DNA from: Picochlorum sp. 'celeri'
Taxonomy: Eukaryota > Chlorophyta > Trebouxiophyceae
Assembly: GCA_010909725.1 (NCBI GenBank)
Contig: JAACMV010000005.1
Span: forward strand, 806,001-870,000
Length of the DNA: 64,000 nt
Reading direction: 5' to 3'
Below are positions 9,310 to 23,407 of this stretch, piece by piece (within the stretch, counting starts at the first letter, position 1; each line of letters opens with the position of its first letter). The notes beneath the pieces are model-generated. The model was not told the DNA's origin, did not search any database, and saw only the letters and a list, made by a program, of their open reading frames with translations. The translations under genes and the position numbers were made by a program.

Positions 9310-10482
9310 ATGGACTCTCTCGGGATTGCGACGACGAGCCTCTCGTTACAGGCTTCAAAAGTACGTCCAAATATCCTCAAGTACATATATATATCCATAT
9401 ATGACTGATATAGTACTCACTGTGTGACAGGCTCTGGACAGACTTGCTGAAAGTTTGACCCAAGGGAATACATATGAAGGGCACGAAATGCTCAAAACTG
9501 CCTATTATAGGTTTCGATCGAAGAAGAAGATGGACGATGGATACGATCTGTGTCTCTACGGGTCCCTCCTGCACTTCAAAAAAGGAGATTTCCAGTGTGG
9601 AGTAGAGCTTGCCACAATGCTTCTGGATGCCTATGTGGATGATGCTGTACCAGTCTCTACAGAGAGCAGGAGGCGTTTGAAAGTATTATTAGGTCAATTT
9701 CCTCATATTGACGAGAATATTGATGTCGTGAATGCGATGCAGCAGATCAAGCATCGATCTTTAAAATGGCTCAGTCGGTACGCACAGTCTACCCCGGGGA
9801 TTGTCATTGATTGATTCCTTGTCACCATGCATCAATTCTATGCTCATGGATAACTATGATACTTGTCTGCAGGATGAAAGGGTCTGAGGAAGACAAAGAG
9901 ATGGTGTATCTGAAATCCGGTCTCTTCACATCCAAGGTGCTTGGCTGGAAAGGCATGGGGGTTGCACTTCCTGATATCATCCGCTCAGGTGATACAGATC
10001 GCCTCTATTCCGTGATTAAAAAGAGTCTTCAAATCGCATCCCCTCTGGATAAAGATTTAATCATAGCCCGCTCAATGCTCCATGTATTAGAATACACGCC
10101 CCAACGCAAAAAGACACGGGCATTCTCCATGGCATATGGTCTGTACAGCACATATGGAGAGGAGCAACATTCTCTTTCGGACTCGATCGCTCAATGCGCG
10201 TATTATGTCGTCAAGGTATGCGGTTGGTCATGATGGTCTATATATATCCATGTGTGCAACACGACTCACACGTTGATATCCATGCAGGCATTGGAACGAG
10301 GGAGCAGAGATCTCACAGGTATTGCCATAGAGGCGCTCAGAAAACGAGTTGAAGGGTTAGACCCGTCGATATGTGACGTGGCAGAAGAGTTGATACATAT
10401 ATACTGCAAACCAGATCCCAGACAGATGGGTCAAGACCCATTCGGATCCATCTTTCAGACATTGCTCCGAGGTGGAGGATAG
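9310..10482 (+). CDS. GET4: GET4/TRC35, tail-anchored protein targeting factor
   Basis: Four exons: 9310-9360, 9431-9777, 9873-10215, 10288-10482. Introns are 70, 95 and 72 bp with donors GTACGT, GTACGC and GTATGC. All junctions keep frame and give 311 aa. The conserved block is LDRLAESLTQGNTYEGHEML, then AYYRFRSKKK, GSLLHFKKGDFQCGVELATMLLDAY, typical of the helical-repeat GET4 N-terminal half. The C-terminus has FGSIFQTLLRGG. GET4 with GET5 hands tail-anchored proteins to the GET3 ATPase in the cytosol. The short first exon (MDSLGIATTSLSLQASK) is supported by the splice only. A TGTAA follows the stop by about 80 nt. It is divergent from GRX5 with a 252-bp gap. Confidence 0.9.
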
Positions 10483-10562
10483 GATATTCCAATCATTTTT
10501 TGGGGGATTCTCATACGTTGTGCCAATCTGCCATCTCTAGTAGTATGAAGAAATACTATATA

Positions 10563-10567
10563 TGTAA
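10563..10567 (+). terminator. TGTAA poly(A) signal of GET4
   Basis: TGTAA 81 nt after the GET4 stop, followed by an AATAATAATAATT stretch. Confidence 0.45.
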
Positions 10568-10750
10568 TAATAATAATTGAGCAACAAACGCATCATACTA
10601 CTACTGTTGCTCGTCTTTTTTCCTTGCTGGTTTTCTGCGCTTTCAGAAAAGGTTTCAGATTGTGGTATATTCGCTCATAGTCGATAGAAAGGAATCCATT
10701 CCTATTCATATCTGTCGATATTGAAATATCTGTGGATTTCAGCGTCGAGT

Positions 10751-12514
10751 ATGGCCTGGACTGTGCCATTCAGCAAACAGCAGGTTGGTCTCGGGCATGT
10801 CCCTGTTCATAGAAAAATACACCTAGGATCGCAGTCAAAGAGAGTGCAGTGTCGCACAAGTACACATGGTGGTTCCTGGAGACGAGAGGAGAATGCGATG
10901 ACGCCAATTCACAGGGTTGGTGGTGGACTGGCAAGCGGTCCTGTGTTTCCTGGCTTGATACCGAGGCAATGCCCTTGTCGGAGAGATATGCGTACCTCTG
11001 ATGTTCAGTTGTATGCGACAAATGATAAAGCGGAGAGGAGTGGGGCGACGGAGACGTTCAAACAGCTTCGACAGGCGGTGCTGTCTTCTCTGGATATTGT
11101 ATCCGATTCGCAGATATCAGGGGAATGGAGTGATGCTGCCGAGCATGGGTCATCGTGGGAAAATAATATCCCAGAGAACCCTGGATCGTCGTTGGCGGTG
11201 GGCAAGGCGATGTTTGAGGTGGGTGTAGGATACGCTTGTCTCTTGTAGTAGGAATGTGTGACTGATAGTGGATTGTGTGTGTAGGTTCTGCGTATAGATG
11301 ATGCAGGTCGATCTAGGATTTCTCATGTTCGTAGAAGAGATTTGATTCGTCGGTATCAGTTGCCTCCTCGCGACTTGAGAACGGTGGATGGGTCGATTTC
11401 AAGCTCAACAAAAACATCCCCTGGGATCAACTGCAAAGATGATTGCATTTTGATCAATATTGGAGGTGTGCGGGCGTTTTTGACGGCTGAGAAGTGTTTA
11501 TTGTTTGAGCCATACTCAAAGTCGAGTAAAAAGTTTGTGGAGATTTTGTGTACAAAGTTGCGTACTGATGCTGAGACAAAGGAGCGACGAGCAAACTTGG
11601 CTGGGTCGGTTGATGAGGAGAGAGATACCCTGTTGAATAATGGTCAAGGAAGTGGGGATTATAGTAACGGTGGTGGGTCTGTGTTTGCGTTCGAGTTGGA
11701 AGTTGTGGAGGCTGCGTTGAATGTTGCGACGCTGAAATTGGAAGCAGAGCTGGTGGCAGCGACTCACAGAGTGAGTATGGTGTTGCAAAAGTTGCCAAGA
11801 GATATTACACCTGCTAATTTAGAAGAGCTTCGTCGGGTGAAGGATGTGCTTGTGGCGCTAGAGGCAAAGGCAGAGTCTTTTGAGGAGCTCTTGGAAGGTT
11901 TGTTGGAGGATGATGAGAAAATTGCAGAGCTCAACTTGTCAACGCGACCAATTCGTGAGGAAAAACGTAAACAGAGGGAACTTAATAAAAGGCAAAGAGA
12001 GGCTAGGCTGGATCAGGATCCTGTGAAATTTGAGGGATCTGATTACTATGCTGCACCGAATTCAATTGGTGATTCGGCACTTGCTGGTGCTGCCTCGGAT
12101 TCATCTTTTGCCAGTCAGGAACAAGCGATTCAGGAAGAAATGCAAGAAAATGAGGATGAGGAAAGAGAGTTAGAGGAGACAGAAGATGTGCTTGAGTACT
12201 ATGCACAGAGAGCTCAGATGACGAGGTCAGAGGCAGACAGATTATTGCAGGGAGCAAGAGATTTGGAAGAGTCTATCAATGTGTCGCTGTCGTTGAGACG
12301 CTATGATGTGAATCGAATTGAGCTTATGCTTTCTATTGCATCTTTTGCGGCTGCAGTTGGCGCTTGTGTCTCTGGAATATTTGGAATGAATCTGAGATCC
12401 ACACTCGAGTCAAGTGTCGTTGGCTTTTGGGGAACAACTGCAGCAATCATTACCGGGTGCCTGTGGATCTTTTGGGTCATTTATCGGTACACAAAGCGAA
12501 AGCGTATTCTGTGA
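10751..12514 (+). CDS. MRS2: MRS2/CorA-type Mg2+ transporter, probably plastid (MRS2-11/MGT10-like)
   Basis: Exons 10751-11218 and 11285-12514, intron 66 bp (GTGGGT...TGTAG), 565 aa. The mature region starts FEVLRIDDAG at the splice and continues with RRRDLIRRYQLPPRDLR, the N-terminal alpha/beta domain. Long helices of the funnel follow (LEAELVAATHRVSMVLQKLP). The signature GMN is at 523-525 after the first membrane span, with a second span (TTAAIITGCLWIFWVIY) and basic tail. An acidic insertion (EMQENEDEERELEETED) precedes the last helix. The N-terminal 100 residues are rich in Arg, Ser and Thr and look like a plastid or mitochondrial leader, longer than usual. The protein moves Mg2+ as a pentamer. 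A TGTAA follows the stop by 32 nt. Confidence 0.92.
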
Positions 12515-12545
12515 TTGTATTTTCATTGTCTGTTGTGTTACAATG

Positions 12546-12550
12546 TGTAA
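12546..12550 (+). terminator. TGTAA poly(A) signal of MRS2
   Basis: TGTAA within TGTGTAAG, 32 nt beyond the MRS2 stop and before the convergent end of the LSD1-like gene. Confidence 0.45.
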
Positions 12551-12656
12551 GACATATGTATGATTCAGAGATCAGCAAAGATGCTGTTGTCAATGCAAAC
12601 ATTATGGACAGTATGCGTACATGGTACGCAATATAAATACAATTTTCTGAATAACT

Positions 12657-17069
<4,413 letters not shown>

Positions 17070-18419
17070 ATGAAGGTGAAACTTATTAATAGATCTGAAG
17101 AGAAATATACCCGTGAAAGGGCTCAAGATGTTCAGAAAGTCCATCGCAATTTGGACCCACAGTTGCATCCGTTTGAGAAGGCGGTTGAATACACACGAGC
17201 ATTGACGGCAGCAAAGATGGATAGAATGTTTGCTAAACCATTTGTTGCATCATTTATGCACGATGACGGTGTGAATTGTTTGGCGAGAAACCCGAAGAGG
17301 TTGAACTCCCTGTTATCTGGGTCTGCTGACGGGGATATTCGGATATGGGATGTGGCAGCAAAGCGTTGTTTACGAAAGCTTGTTGGGCATAAAGGGGCTG
17401 TGAGGGGTATATCGGTCACTCCGGATGGGTGTCATGCGATATCTGCTGCAACAGATTGTACAGTGAAGATGTGGAACGTGCCTTTTGCACCATTTGTGTC
17501 TGGGCAGGTGCAGACGGATGATGCACCGGTGGTGGAATTTGTGGGGACACATGCATTTTTAGGTATTGATCATCATAGTACAAAGAATCAGTTTGCGACT
17601 GCTGGGGCTGATGTTCAGCTGTGGGATCATGGGCACATTGAGCCATTGTCAACCTTCTCTTGGGGATCTGACACTGTGACATCCCTTCGATTTAATCCAG
17701 CCGAGCCAGATTTATTTGCTGCCACGAGCAGTGATAGAGGAATAGTCTTGTATGATATCCGGTCGTCGACTCCGGTGAGAAAGGTGGTGATGCAGATGAA
17801 ATCCAATGCAGTGAGCTGGAATCCCATGGAGCCGTTGAATTTTACAGTGGCTAACGACGATTCATGTTTGTACTCGTACGATATGAGAAATCTTTCCATG
17901 TCTACATGTGTACACAAAGATTTTGTGTCGGCTGCGATGGATGTAGATTATTCTCCGACAGGGAAGGAATTTGTTGCAGGATCATATGATCGGACACTGC
18001 GGATATTCAAGACTGGCGGTGGACATAGCAGAGAGGTATACCATACAAAGCGAATGCAGAGGGTTTTTGCTTCATTATTTAGTGGTGATGGAACGTTTGT
18101 GTTTTCGGGGTCTGATGATATGAATGTCCGTGTCTGGAAGGCAGAAGCAAGTGAGCATCTTGGAACACTGCTGCCTCGTGAGAAGCAAAAGGATGTGTAT
18201 AACAAAGCTTTGATTGAAAAGCATAAGCACCTTCCCGAGGTGAAGAGAATTATTCGACATAGACATCTTCCAGGCTCGATATATAAGGCGAAGAAGTTAC
18301 GCCGAGACATGGAGGATAGCGAGGCCAAGAAGCTTCGAAACAGGATTGCACATTCTGCCCCTGGGGCAGTGCAGGTAAAACCAGCTAGAAAGAAGAAGAT
18401 CATGAAAGAACTTGAATAA
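17070..18419 (+). CDS. DCAF13: Sof1/DCAF13, WD40 protein of the small-subunit processome
   Basis: A single exon of 449 aa from the ATG at 17070, where homologs start (MKVKLINRSEEKYTRERAQD). The upstream in-frame codons (from a TTG) are not conserved. The N-terminal block with NLDPQLHPFEKAVEYTRALTAAKMDRMFAKPF is the Sof1 signature. Seven or so WD repeats follow, for example SGSADGDIRIWDVA, SAATDCTVKMWNV and SGSDDMNVRVWKA. The basic C-terminus (KHKHLPEVKRIIRHRHLPGSIYKAKK) is also conserved. The protein acts in the nucleolus in 18S rRNA maturation with U3 snoRNP. Length is close to the yeast and human proteins (about 445-490 aa). Confidence 0.95.
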   Translation: MKVKLINRSEEKYTRERAQDVQKVHRNLDPQLHPFEKAVEYTRALTAAKMDRMFAKPFVASFMHDDGVNCLARNPKRLNSLLSGSADGDIRIWDVAAKRCLRKLVGHKGAVRGISVTPDGCHAISAATDCTVKMWNVPFAPFVSGQVQTDDAPVVEFVGTHAFLGIDHHSTKNQFATAGADVQLWDHGHIEPLSTFSWGSDTVTSLRFNPAEPDLFAATSSDRGIVLYDIRSSTPVRKVVMQMKSNAVSWNPMEPLNFTVANDDSCLYSYDMRNLSMSTCVHKDFVSAAMDVDYSPTGKEFVAGSYDRTLRIFKTGGGHSREVYHTKRMQRVFASLFSGDGTFVFSGSDDMNVRVWKAEASEHLGTLLPREKQKDVYNKALIEKHKHLPEVKRIIRHRHLPGSIYKAKKLRRDMEDSEAKKLRNRIAHSAPGAVQVKPARKKKIMKELE

Positions 18420-18430
18420 ATACATTCGTC

Positions 18431-18453
18431 TATATATATATATATATATATAT
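18431..18453. repeat. (TA)n microsatellite between convergent genes
   Basis: Eleven TA units plus one T, 11 nt after the DCAF13 stop and 32 nt before the PKG stop, in the shared 3' region. Confidence 0.95.
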
Positions 18454-18484
18454 GTTAAAAGCAAGATAAAAGTATGATATGGTG

Positions 18485-21400
18485 TCACGAGTATTTTTTT
18501 CCCACCCTGATGCTATCAAAGTCTTCAAATGCTCTAGCAAACTGGCCATAGTTTACAGGTGATTGGCTCTCTTCGAATGGGCTGCTGTCCGAGTCAGTTT
18601 GCTGTATCTCAGAGTTTGTATGCGCTGCTGCTGGTGGAATATATGGGGGTGTAAGATCTCTGTTTGATAAGGCGTCCCAGTCAAATCCGCTGAACCAGGG
18701 GTGAGATTTGATGGCAGCAGCCCCAAAATATCCCAAACGTTTACTAGGCGTCTTGACTAACAAGCTCGAGATGAGATTTTGTAGTTCCTACAATATGCAT
18801 ACATTGAATGGTGTTACTAGTGCTACCGCATACTGTTTTGTGGTTGATACATACCCATGAGAAGTGGCTTGGCATTCTGTATGATATGTTGGTGATGGAT
18901 TTGAACATGGTCACTCTGTCTTCGTCACAGAATGGAGGCTTGCCTGCCACCATCTCGAATATTAGTATCCCTAACGACCACCAGTCTACTGCGTGATTAT
19001 GTCCAGATTGAAGTATCATTTCTGGAGCAAGGTATTCAGGAGTGCCGCACATGGTGAATGACTTTGATCCTTTTGGTATCATCTTTGCAAAACCGAAATC
19101 AGTAAGCACCGCATATCCAGAAATATCTAATAGGATATTCTCAGGTTTCAAGTCCCTACAGCAGACAACATGGTGTAGTGTTAGAACGTACAAGGAGCCA
19201 TCTCTCTTGATTAAATGTGCCAGTCAATGTACCTCCAGGAAACCCCGCGTTCGTGTAGGTAATCGAGTCCCATGACAACACAGCCGGCATAAAACTTTGC
19301 TTCGTTCTCTGATAATGGACTGCTCCTGTTGGACAAGTAATTAAAGAGCTCTCCTCCCTCAGCAAGGCGCATGAGCATGTACAAATGCCGCCGGTCCTGG
19401 AAACTTGCAGCCAAAGATACCAGAAAGGGTGATTGCAGGTGCTCCATGACCTGTTTTTCCCGCACGACATGCTCTGTTAGCTTACTAGCGATTACCTTTT
19501 CCTTCTTTATACACTTGAGTGCATATTTAATATTATTGTGCCTGCATCGAACGAGGTACACTTTTCCAAATGCACCATGTCCTAGCGTTTTTAAAATCTT
19601 CAAGTCTCCTGTGCACAATTTGGACGGCAAGTGACTGTGTCCTGAATCCTGAGCATCAATTTTCCCAATCTTCATTGTTAACGCTTGATGAAAGTCTTTC
19701 ACGACATCAAAGAAGTCTTTTCTTTTCAAGACAAGGAGTTTTACGGAAGATGTGGCCTTGATTGTTGCTGTTCTAGGATCATCACGTAGCAGTGCTCTTT
19801 CCCCAAAGTACTGTCCTGGTTCCAAACGTGCCATTGCTTTGTGCCCGGTACCTTGCGCTTTAATTACAACGCACGTTCCAGATTGAATGATATAGAAAGA
19901 GTCGCCAACATCCCCTTCTTTACAAATGAGATCACCGTCCTCAAACGTCTCCTCCTGCAGCTTCTCACACATGTCTTCCAAGCCATTCTGTCCAACATGC
20001 TGTAGTAAGGGGACCTTTGACAAGGCCTTCACTTTCCAGATTGTCATCAACGTTTTCAAATTACCCAGGTGTTCTTCAAATGTCTCTCGACCACACCGTA
20101 GCAGAGACACATCTGTCCAAGCCACAGCAGATGCTGCCCTTGGAGCATCCGTCAGCAAGGCCTTCTCACCAAAACAATGACCTTCCGAACATTCTGCCAG
20201 TACCTGGCCATTGGATGCTATCAGCTTACATATACCCTTTTCGATAATATAAAATGCATCTCCGGGGTCTCCGACGTTGAAAATCGTCTGGCCCTCTGCC
20301 ATATGCACAGGCTCCATGGCTTTGGATACCTGCAGCATCTGCTCATCTGTCAGAGCAGACAGTACAGAGACATTTCGGAGAATCGAGTACACCCAAGCGT
20401 GCTCGAGAGAGCTAAATAAACTATTGAAAACCTCTCGTGTTATGGTAAAGCAAGCAACTGTAGCCGTCGAACACCTGACATCAGCGCTTCGAACATCGTC
20501 ACGAATCAGAGCTCTTTCCCCAAAATATGAGCCCTTGGAGAGGCTCGTCACAACCTCTCCATCCACAAGGACCTCAACAGTCCCCTCATCAATCATATAA
20601 AACATACTCCCAACATCTCCTTGCGTAACAATGAAGTCACCCTCCATGAATTCCTCCAAGACCATGGCCTCACACAGCAAGCTCTTTTGCTCCTGCATGC
20701 ACATTGTGGTTTGTCATTATTTTTGACGAGGCCAAAACATCCACAATATACTATCGTACCAGCGGCAAACTCCTCAGTAATGGAATCGATTGGATCGCAT
20801 CAGATTTCCTAACCTCAATTTGCTTTGAATGCGCATGCTTAATTGCCTGATACACATGCCGTTCCATTTTCCATAATTTCCCAGAACTGGTTGCCGTGAC
20901 TGTCGCCGAACGCGGGGCATCGTACAGAAGCGCCAAATCACCAAATGCACTGCATCGATCATGACAACAAATGATAATCGACAGCCCCGGAAAAAAAAAA
21001 AAAAAATCACTGGGACAGACACCTATTCATGACGTACAAGGATGTTCCAAAATCATTGCCAAGTACCAAAATATCCTCTTTTTCCTCCTTCTCCACTCGT
21101 TTGGTCACGCAAAACGTTCCCCTCTCTACAACATAAAATTCCTGGCCGTCCAGATCTCCTTGGCGTATCACATTGCACCCACTCTCGACATACTGAGGGG
21201 ACATGCTCTCCACAATTGCCTGTTTCGCAGCCAGAGAAAGCCCCTGAAACAACATATTATCATCCATCACCCCCAACAGCATTTGAGTAACTTTAGAAGT
21301 CTTTGGATACTTGGCGATCGCTTCATCCGTTAGAGAATGAATCCCTTGGGCTGCCACTGCAACCCTTCGCCTTTGCCTGCCTATGCCATTGCTCTGTGTC

Positions 21401-21561
21401 TCCTTTGCTCGAGCAGCTACATTCTTGACGCTAGGACGCCGTACATCGACTTTACAATCCCCTTCAAAAGTAGGTGCATCCATTGCCATGGGACCGAAAG
21501 ACAACAACCCCTGGTCTCCCATGGAATCCTCCTTGGTCCCCTGACTGAAGCATTGACCCAT
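18485..21561 (-). CDS. PKG: cGMP-dependent protein kinase with four cyclic-nucleotide-binding sites
   Basis: Five exons: 21038-21561, 20760-20949, 19233-20692, 18855-19155, 18485-18787. Introns are 88, 67, 77 and 67 bp and all junctions keep frame; 925 aa. The start MGQCFSQG is a likely N-myristoylation and palmitoylation signal. Four cNBDs follow at about 95-215, 235-335, 347-445 and 464-570, with phosphate-binding cassettes [42 protein letters not shown] and [14 protein letters not shown]. Only the last has the PRTA Thr linked to cGMP preference. The AGC kinase domain starts near 602 (G-loop GHGAFG, Lys in YALK, then [23 protein letters not shown]). The residue before RD is Trp, where Tyr is usual. 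Four cNBDs with a myristoyl N-terminus recall apicomplexan and ciliate PKG. Confidence 0.93.
20991..21006. repeat. A16 run inside PKG intron 1
   Basis: On the coding (minus) strand this is a T16 tract near the 5' part of the 88-bp intron 20950-21037. Confidence 0.9.
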
Positions 21562-21999
21562 TGCCAAGGGTATACACACAACACACTACTAAGAATACTT
21601 TGCCCTATTCTTTCCCTACCTCTTTTTTACTAAGAAAACATTCATCAACCCTCCATGGTCGGACTCTTCTGCCTACCAATGACCAGTCAAGCCAATGGCC
21701 ATGGATGACATGACCAGTGGTGTCTAGAGATGGACAGTGGCATTCATCTCACTCAGATGATGCCAGGCAATGCCACACTCTTCAACCAACCAGATCAACC
21801 ATCCACCCCAGATAGTATTCTAACATGTATTTTTATTTCATTTGAATTCATATATTCAGTAGCAACAGACAATTGGGAAGACAAACTTTTCCTTTGGAAT
21901 TCGGGTTTGCTTTGTTGTTCAGATCAGTAGTACACCCGCAGGCCTCATATTGATTTCCGATCAGTTATTCACATATATTTTTTTAAAAATCAGTGTTCC
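21562..21999. promoter_or_regulatory. Divergent intergenic region PKG / PGES2-like, 438 bp
   Basis: Contains repeated short words CCAATGACCAGTCAAG, CCAATGGCCATGGATGACATGACCAGTGG and several CAGATG/CAGATC copies at 21675-21810. No ORF of note. Expected to serve as the promoter of both genes. Confidence 0.4.
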
Positions 22000-23106
22000 A
22001 TGGCGCTCAGAAGGATTTCATCGAGTGGCTGCGGTGTGTTGGAAAGATGGTTGGTAGGGAAAAGGTGCCCACTTGATCAGTCCTGTAGCATGTATTACAG
22101 CGCCATTCGGGCCATGGCTTCGTCTTCAGGAGGGTCATATACAATAGTAGACAGAATATCAAACCAAGGAAGTGGCCGCAGCCTGCCACTATGGGGCTCC
22201 GGTGCAGTTTTGGGCCTAGCCTCAGTTGCAGCCATGACATCCACCATGGAGGCGGATGCCGAGAATACCACCCCAGAGGAGAATCCGTATTCGTTAAAAG
22301 ATTTGAAACCATCAGGAAAGCTTCCCGACTCCATCACATTGTACCAGTATGAAGTGTGTCCATTTTGCTGCAAAGTCAAGGCATTCTTGGACCTGCACAA
22401 GCTTCCTTACAGGGTTGTGGAAGTAGATCCGTTGGGCAAGTCGGAATTGAAATGGAGCGAGTATAAAAAGGTTCCAGTCGTGCTCCTTGATGGATCAACG
22501 CAGCTGAATAACAGTTCTTCCATCATAAGTCAACTGTACTTGGAACTGAAAGCATCAGAAGGCCCATCCTCACGCACAAAGACATGGTCCGTCTTCTCCT
22601 CCAAGAGTACCAACGGCTCTCGAGGAAAGCTTCCTGATGAATCCATGGTTCGGGAAGAATGGAGGCGATGGGTTGATGAAAAATTTGTGAGAGCAATCAC
22701 AGTAAACATTTACAGGACTGCCAATGAGTCCTTCCAAACATTTGACTACATCACAACACATGGGAATTTTGGATGGGCACAGCGGCAAGCAGCCCGCATC
22801 GTTGGCGCCACAATGATGTGGAGCCTTAGCAACCGCTTAAAGAAAAAGTATGGCATTGAGGGTGATGTGCGACAAGCTCTCTACACTCTTGCTGAAGAAT
22901 GGGCACAAGGCCTCAATGGCCAACCATTCATGGGCGGAGAAGCACCATCCCTCGCAGATATTGAAGCCTTTGGCGTGATCAGAAGTATTACAGGCACAGA
23001 TACATTCCATGACTTGCAGCATAACACAAATATTAGTCCTTGGTATGAGAGAATGATGAAGGAAGTTGGAGATTCCTCCCGTCTTTCAGATCCAAAGGAA
23101 GTTTGA
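22000..23106 (+). CDS. Prostaglandin E synthase 2-like GST-fold protein
   Basis: A single exon of 368 aa from the ATG at 22000. The N-terminal region has a basic, Ser-rich leader and a hydrophobic stretch (SGAVLGLASVAAMTS) at about 67-82, as in mitochondrial/membrane PGES2. A thioredoxin/glutaredoxin fold follows with active site CPFC at 120-123, then VDPLGKSELKWSEYKKVPVV with the cis-Pro of the GSH site. A C-terminal GST helical domain ends in FGVIRSITGTDTF and WYERM. In animals this family isomerises PGH2 or degrades it; in algae the substrate is unknown, so only the fold and redox site are supported. Tandem with the OSCA gene on the same strand. Confidence 0.85.
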   Translation: MALRRISSSGCGVLERWLVGKRCPLDQSCSMYYSAIRAMASSSGGSYTIVDRISNQGSGRSLPLWGSGAVLGLASVAAMTSTMEADAENTTPEENPYSLKDLKPSGKLPDSITLYQYEVCPFCCKVKAFLDLHKLPYRVVEVDPLGKSELKWSEYKKVPVVLLDGSTQLNNSSSIISQLYLELKASEGPSSRTKTWSVFSSKSTNGSRGKLPDESMVREEWRRWVDEKFVRAITVNIYRTANESFQTFDYITTHGNFGWAQRQAARIVGATMMWSLSNRLKKKYGIEGDVRQALYTLAEEWAQGLNGQPFMGGEAPSLADIEAFGVIRSITGTDTFHDLQHNTNISPWYERMMKEVGDSSRLSDPKEV

Positions 23107-23407
23107 TTGATTGAATTGAATTGCACATCAACCGTATGATTATGAGTATTCTAGAGAGTACATGTATGTATGTCATCCATCTCATCTTCTTGACGATGCT
23201 ATAGCGTAGCTACGTATGCAGAGAGAGAGCATCTCTGCATCCTTTCAAAGGCACAGAGTAGTCATCCAATTGCCAACATGAGCAACCACCATGGTGGTGG
23301 TCATGAAAGAAACCCCGCCATCCAACAAAAATCATTCATATACATGTATATAAATAATAATTCATATGATTAAATCACCCTAGTAACCATTCGAGAGCGT
23401 TATACCC
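23107..23407. other. Intergenic, 301 bp, PGES2-like to OSCA
   Basis: Contains ACCACCATGGTGGTGGT, a near-palindrome at about 23285-23302, and the repeated CATGTATGTATG/CATGTATATA words. It holds the OSCA promoter; no gene seen. Confidence 0.4.
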
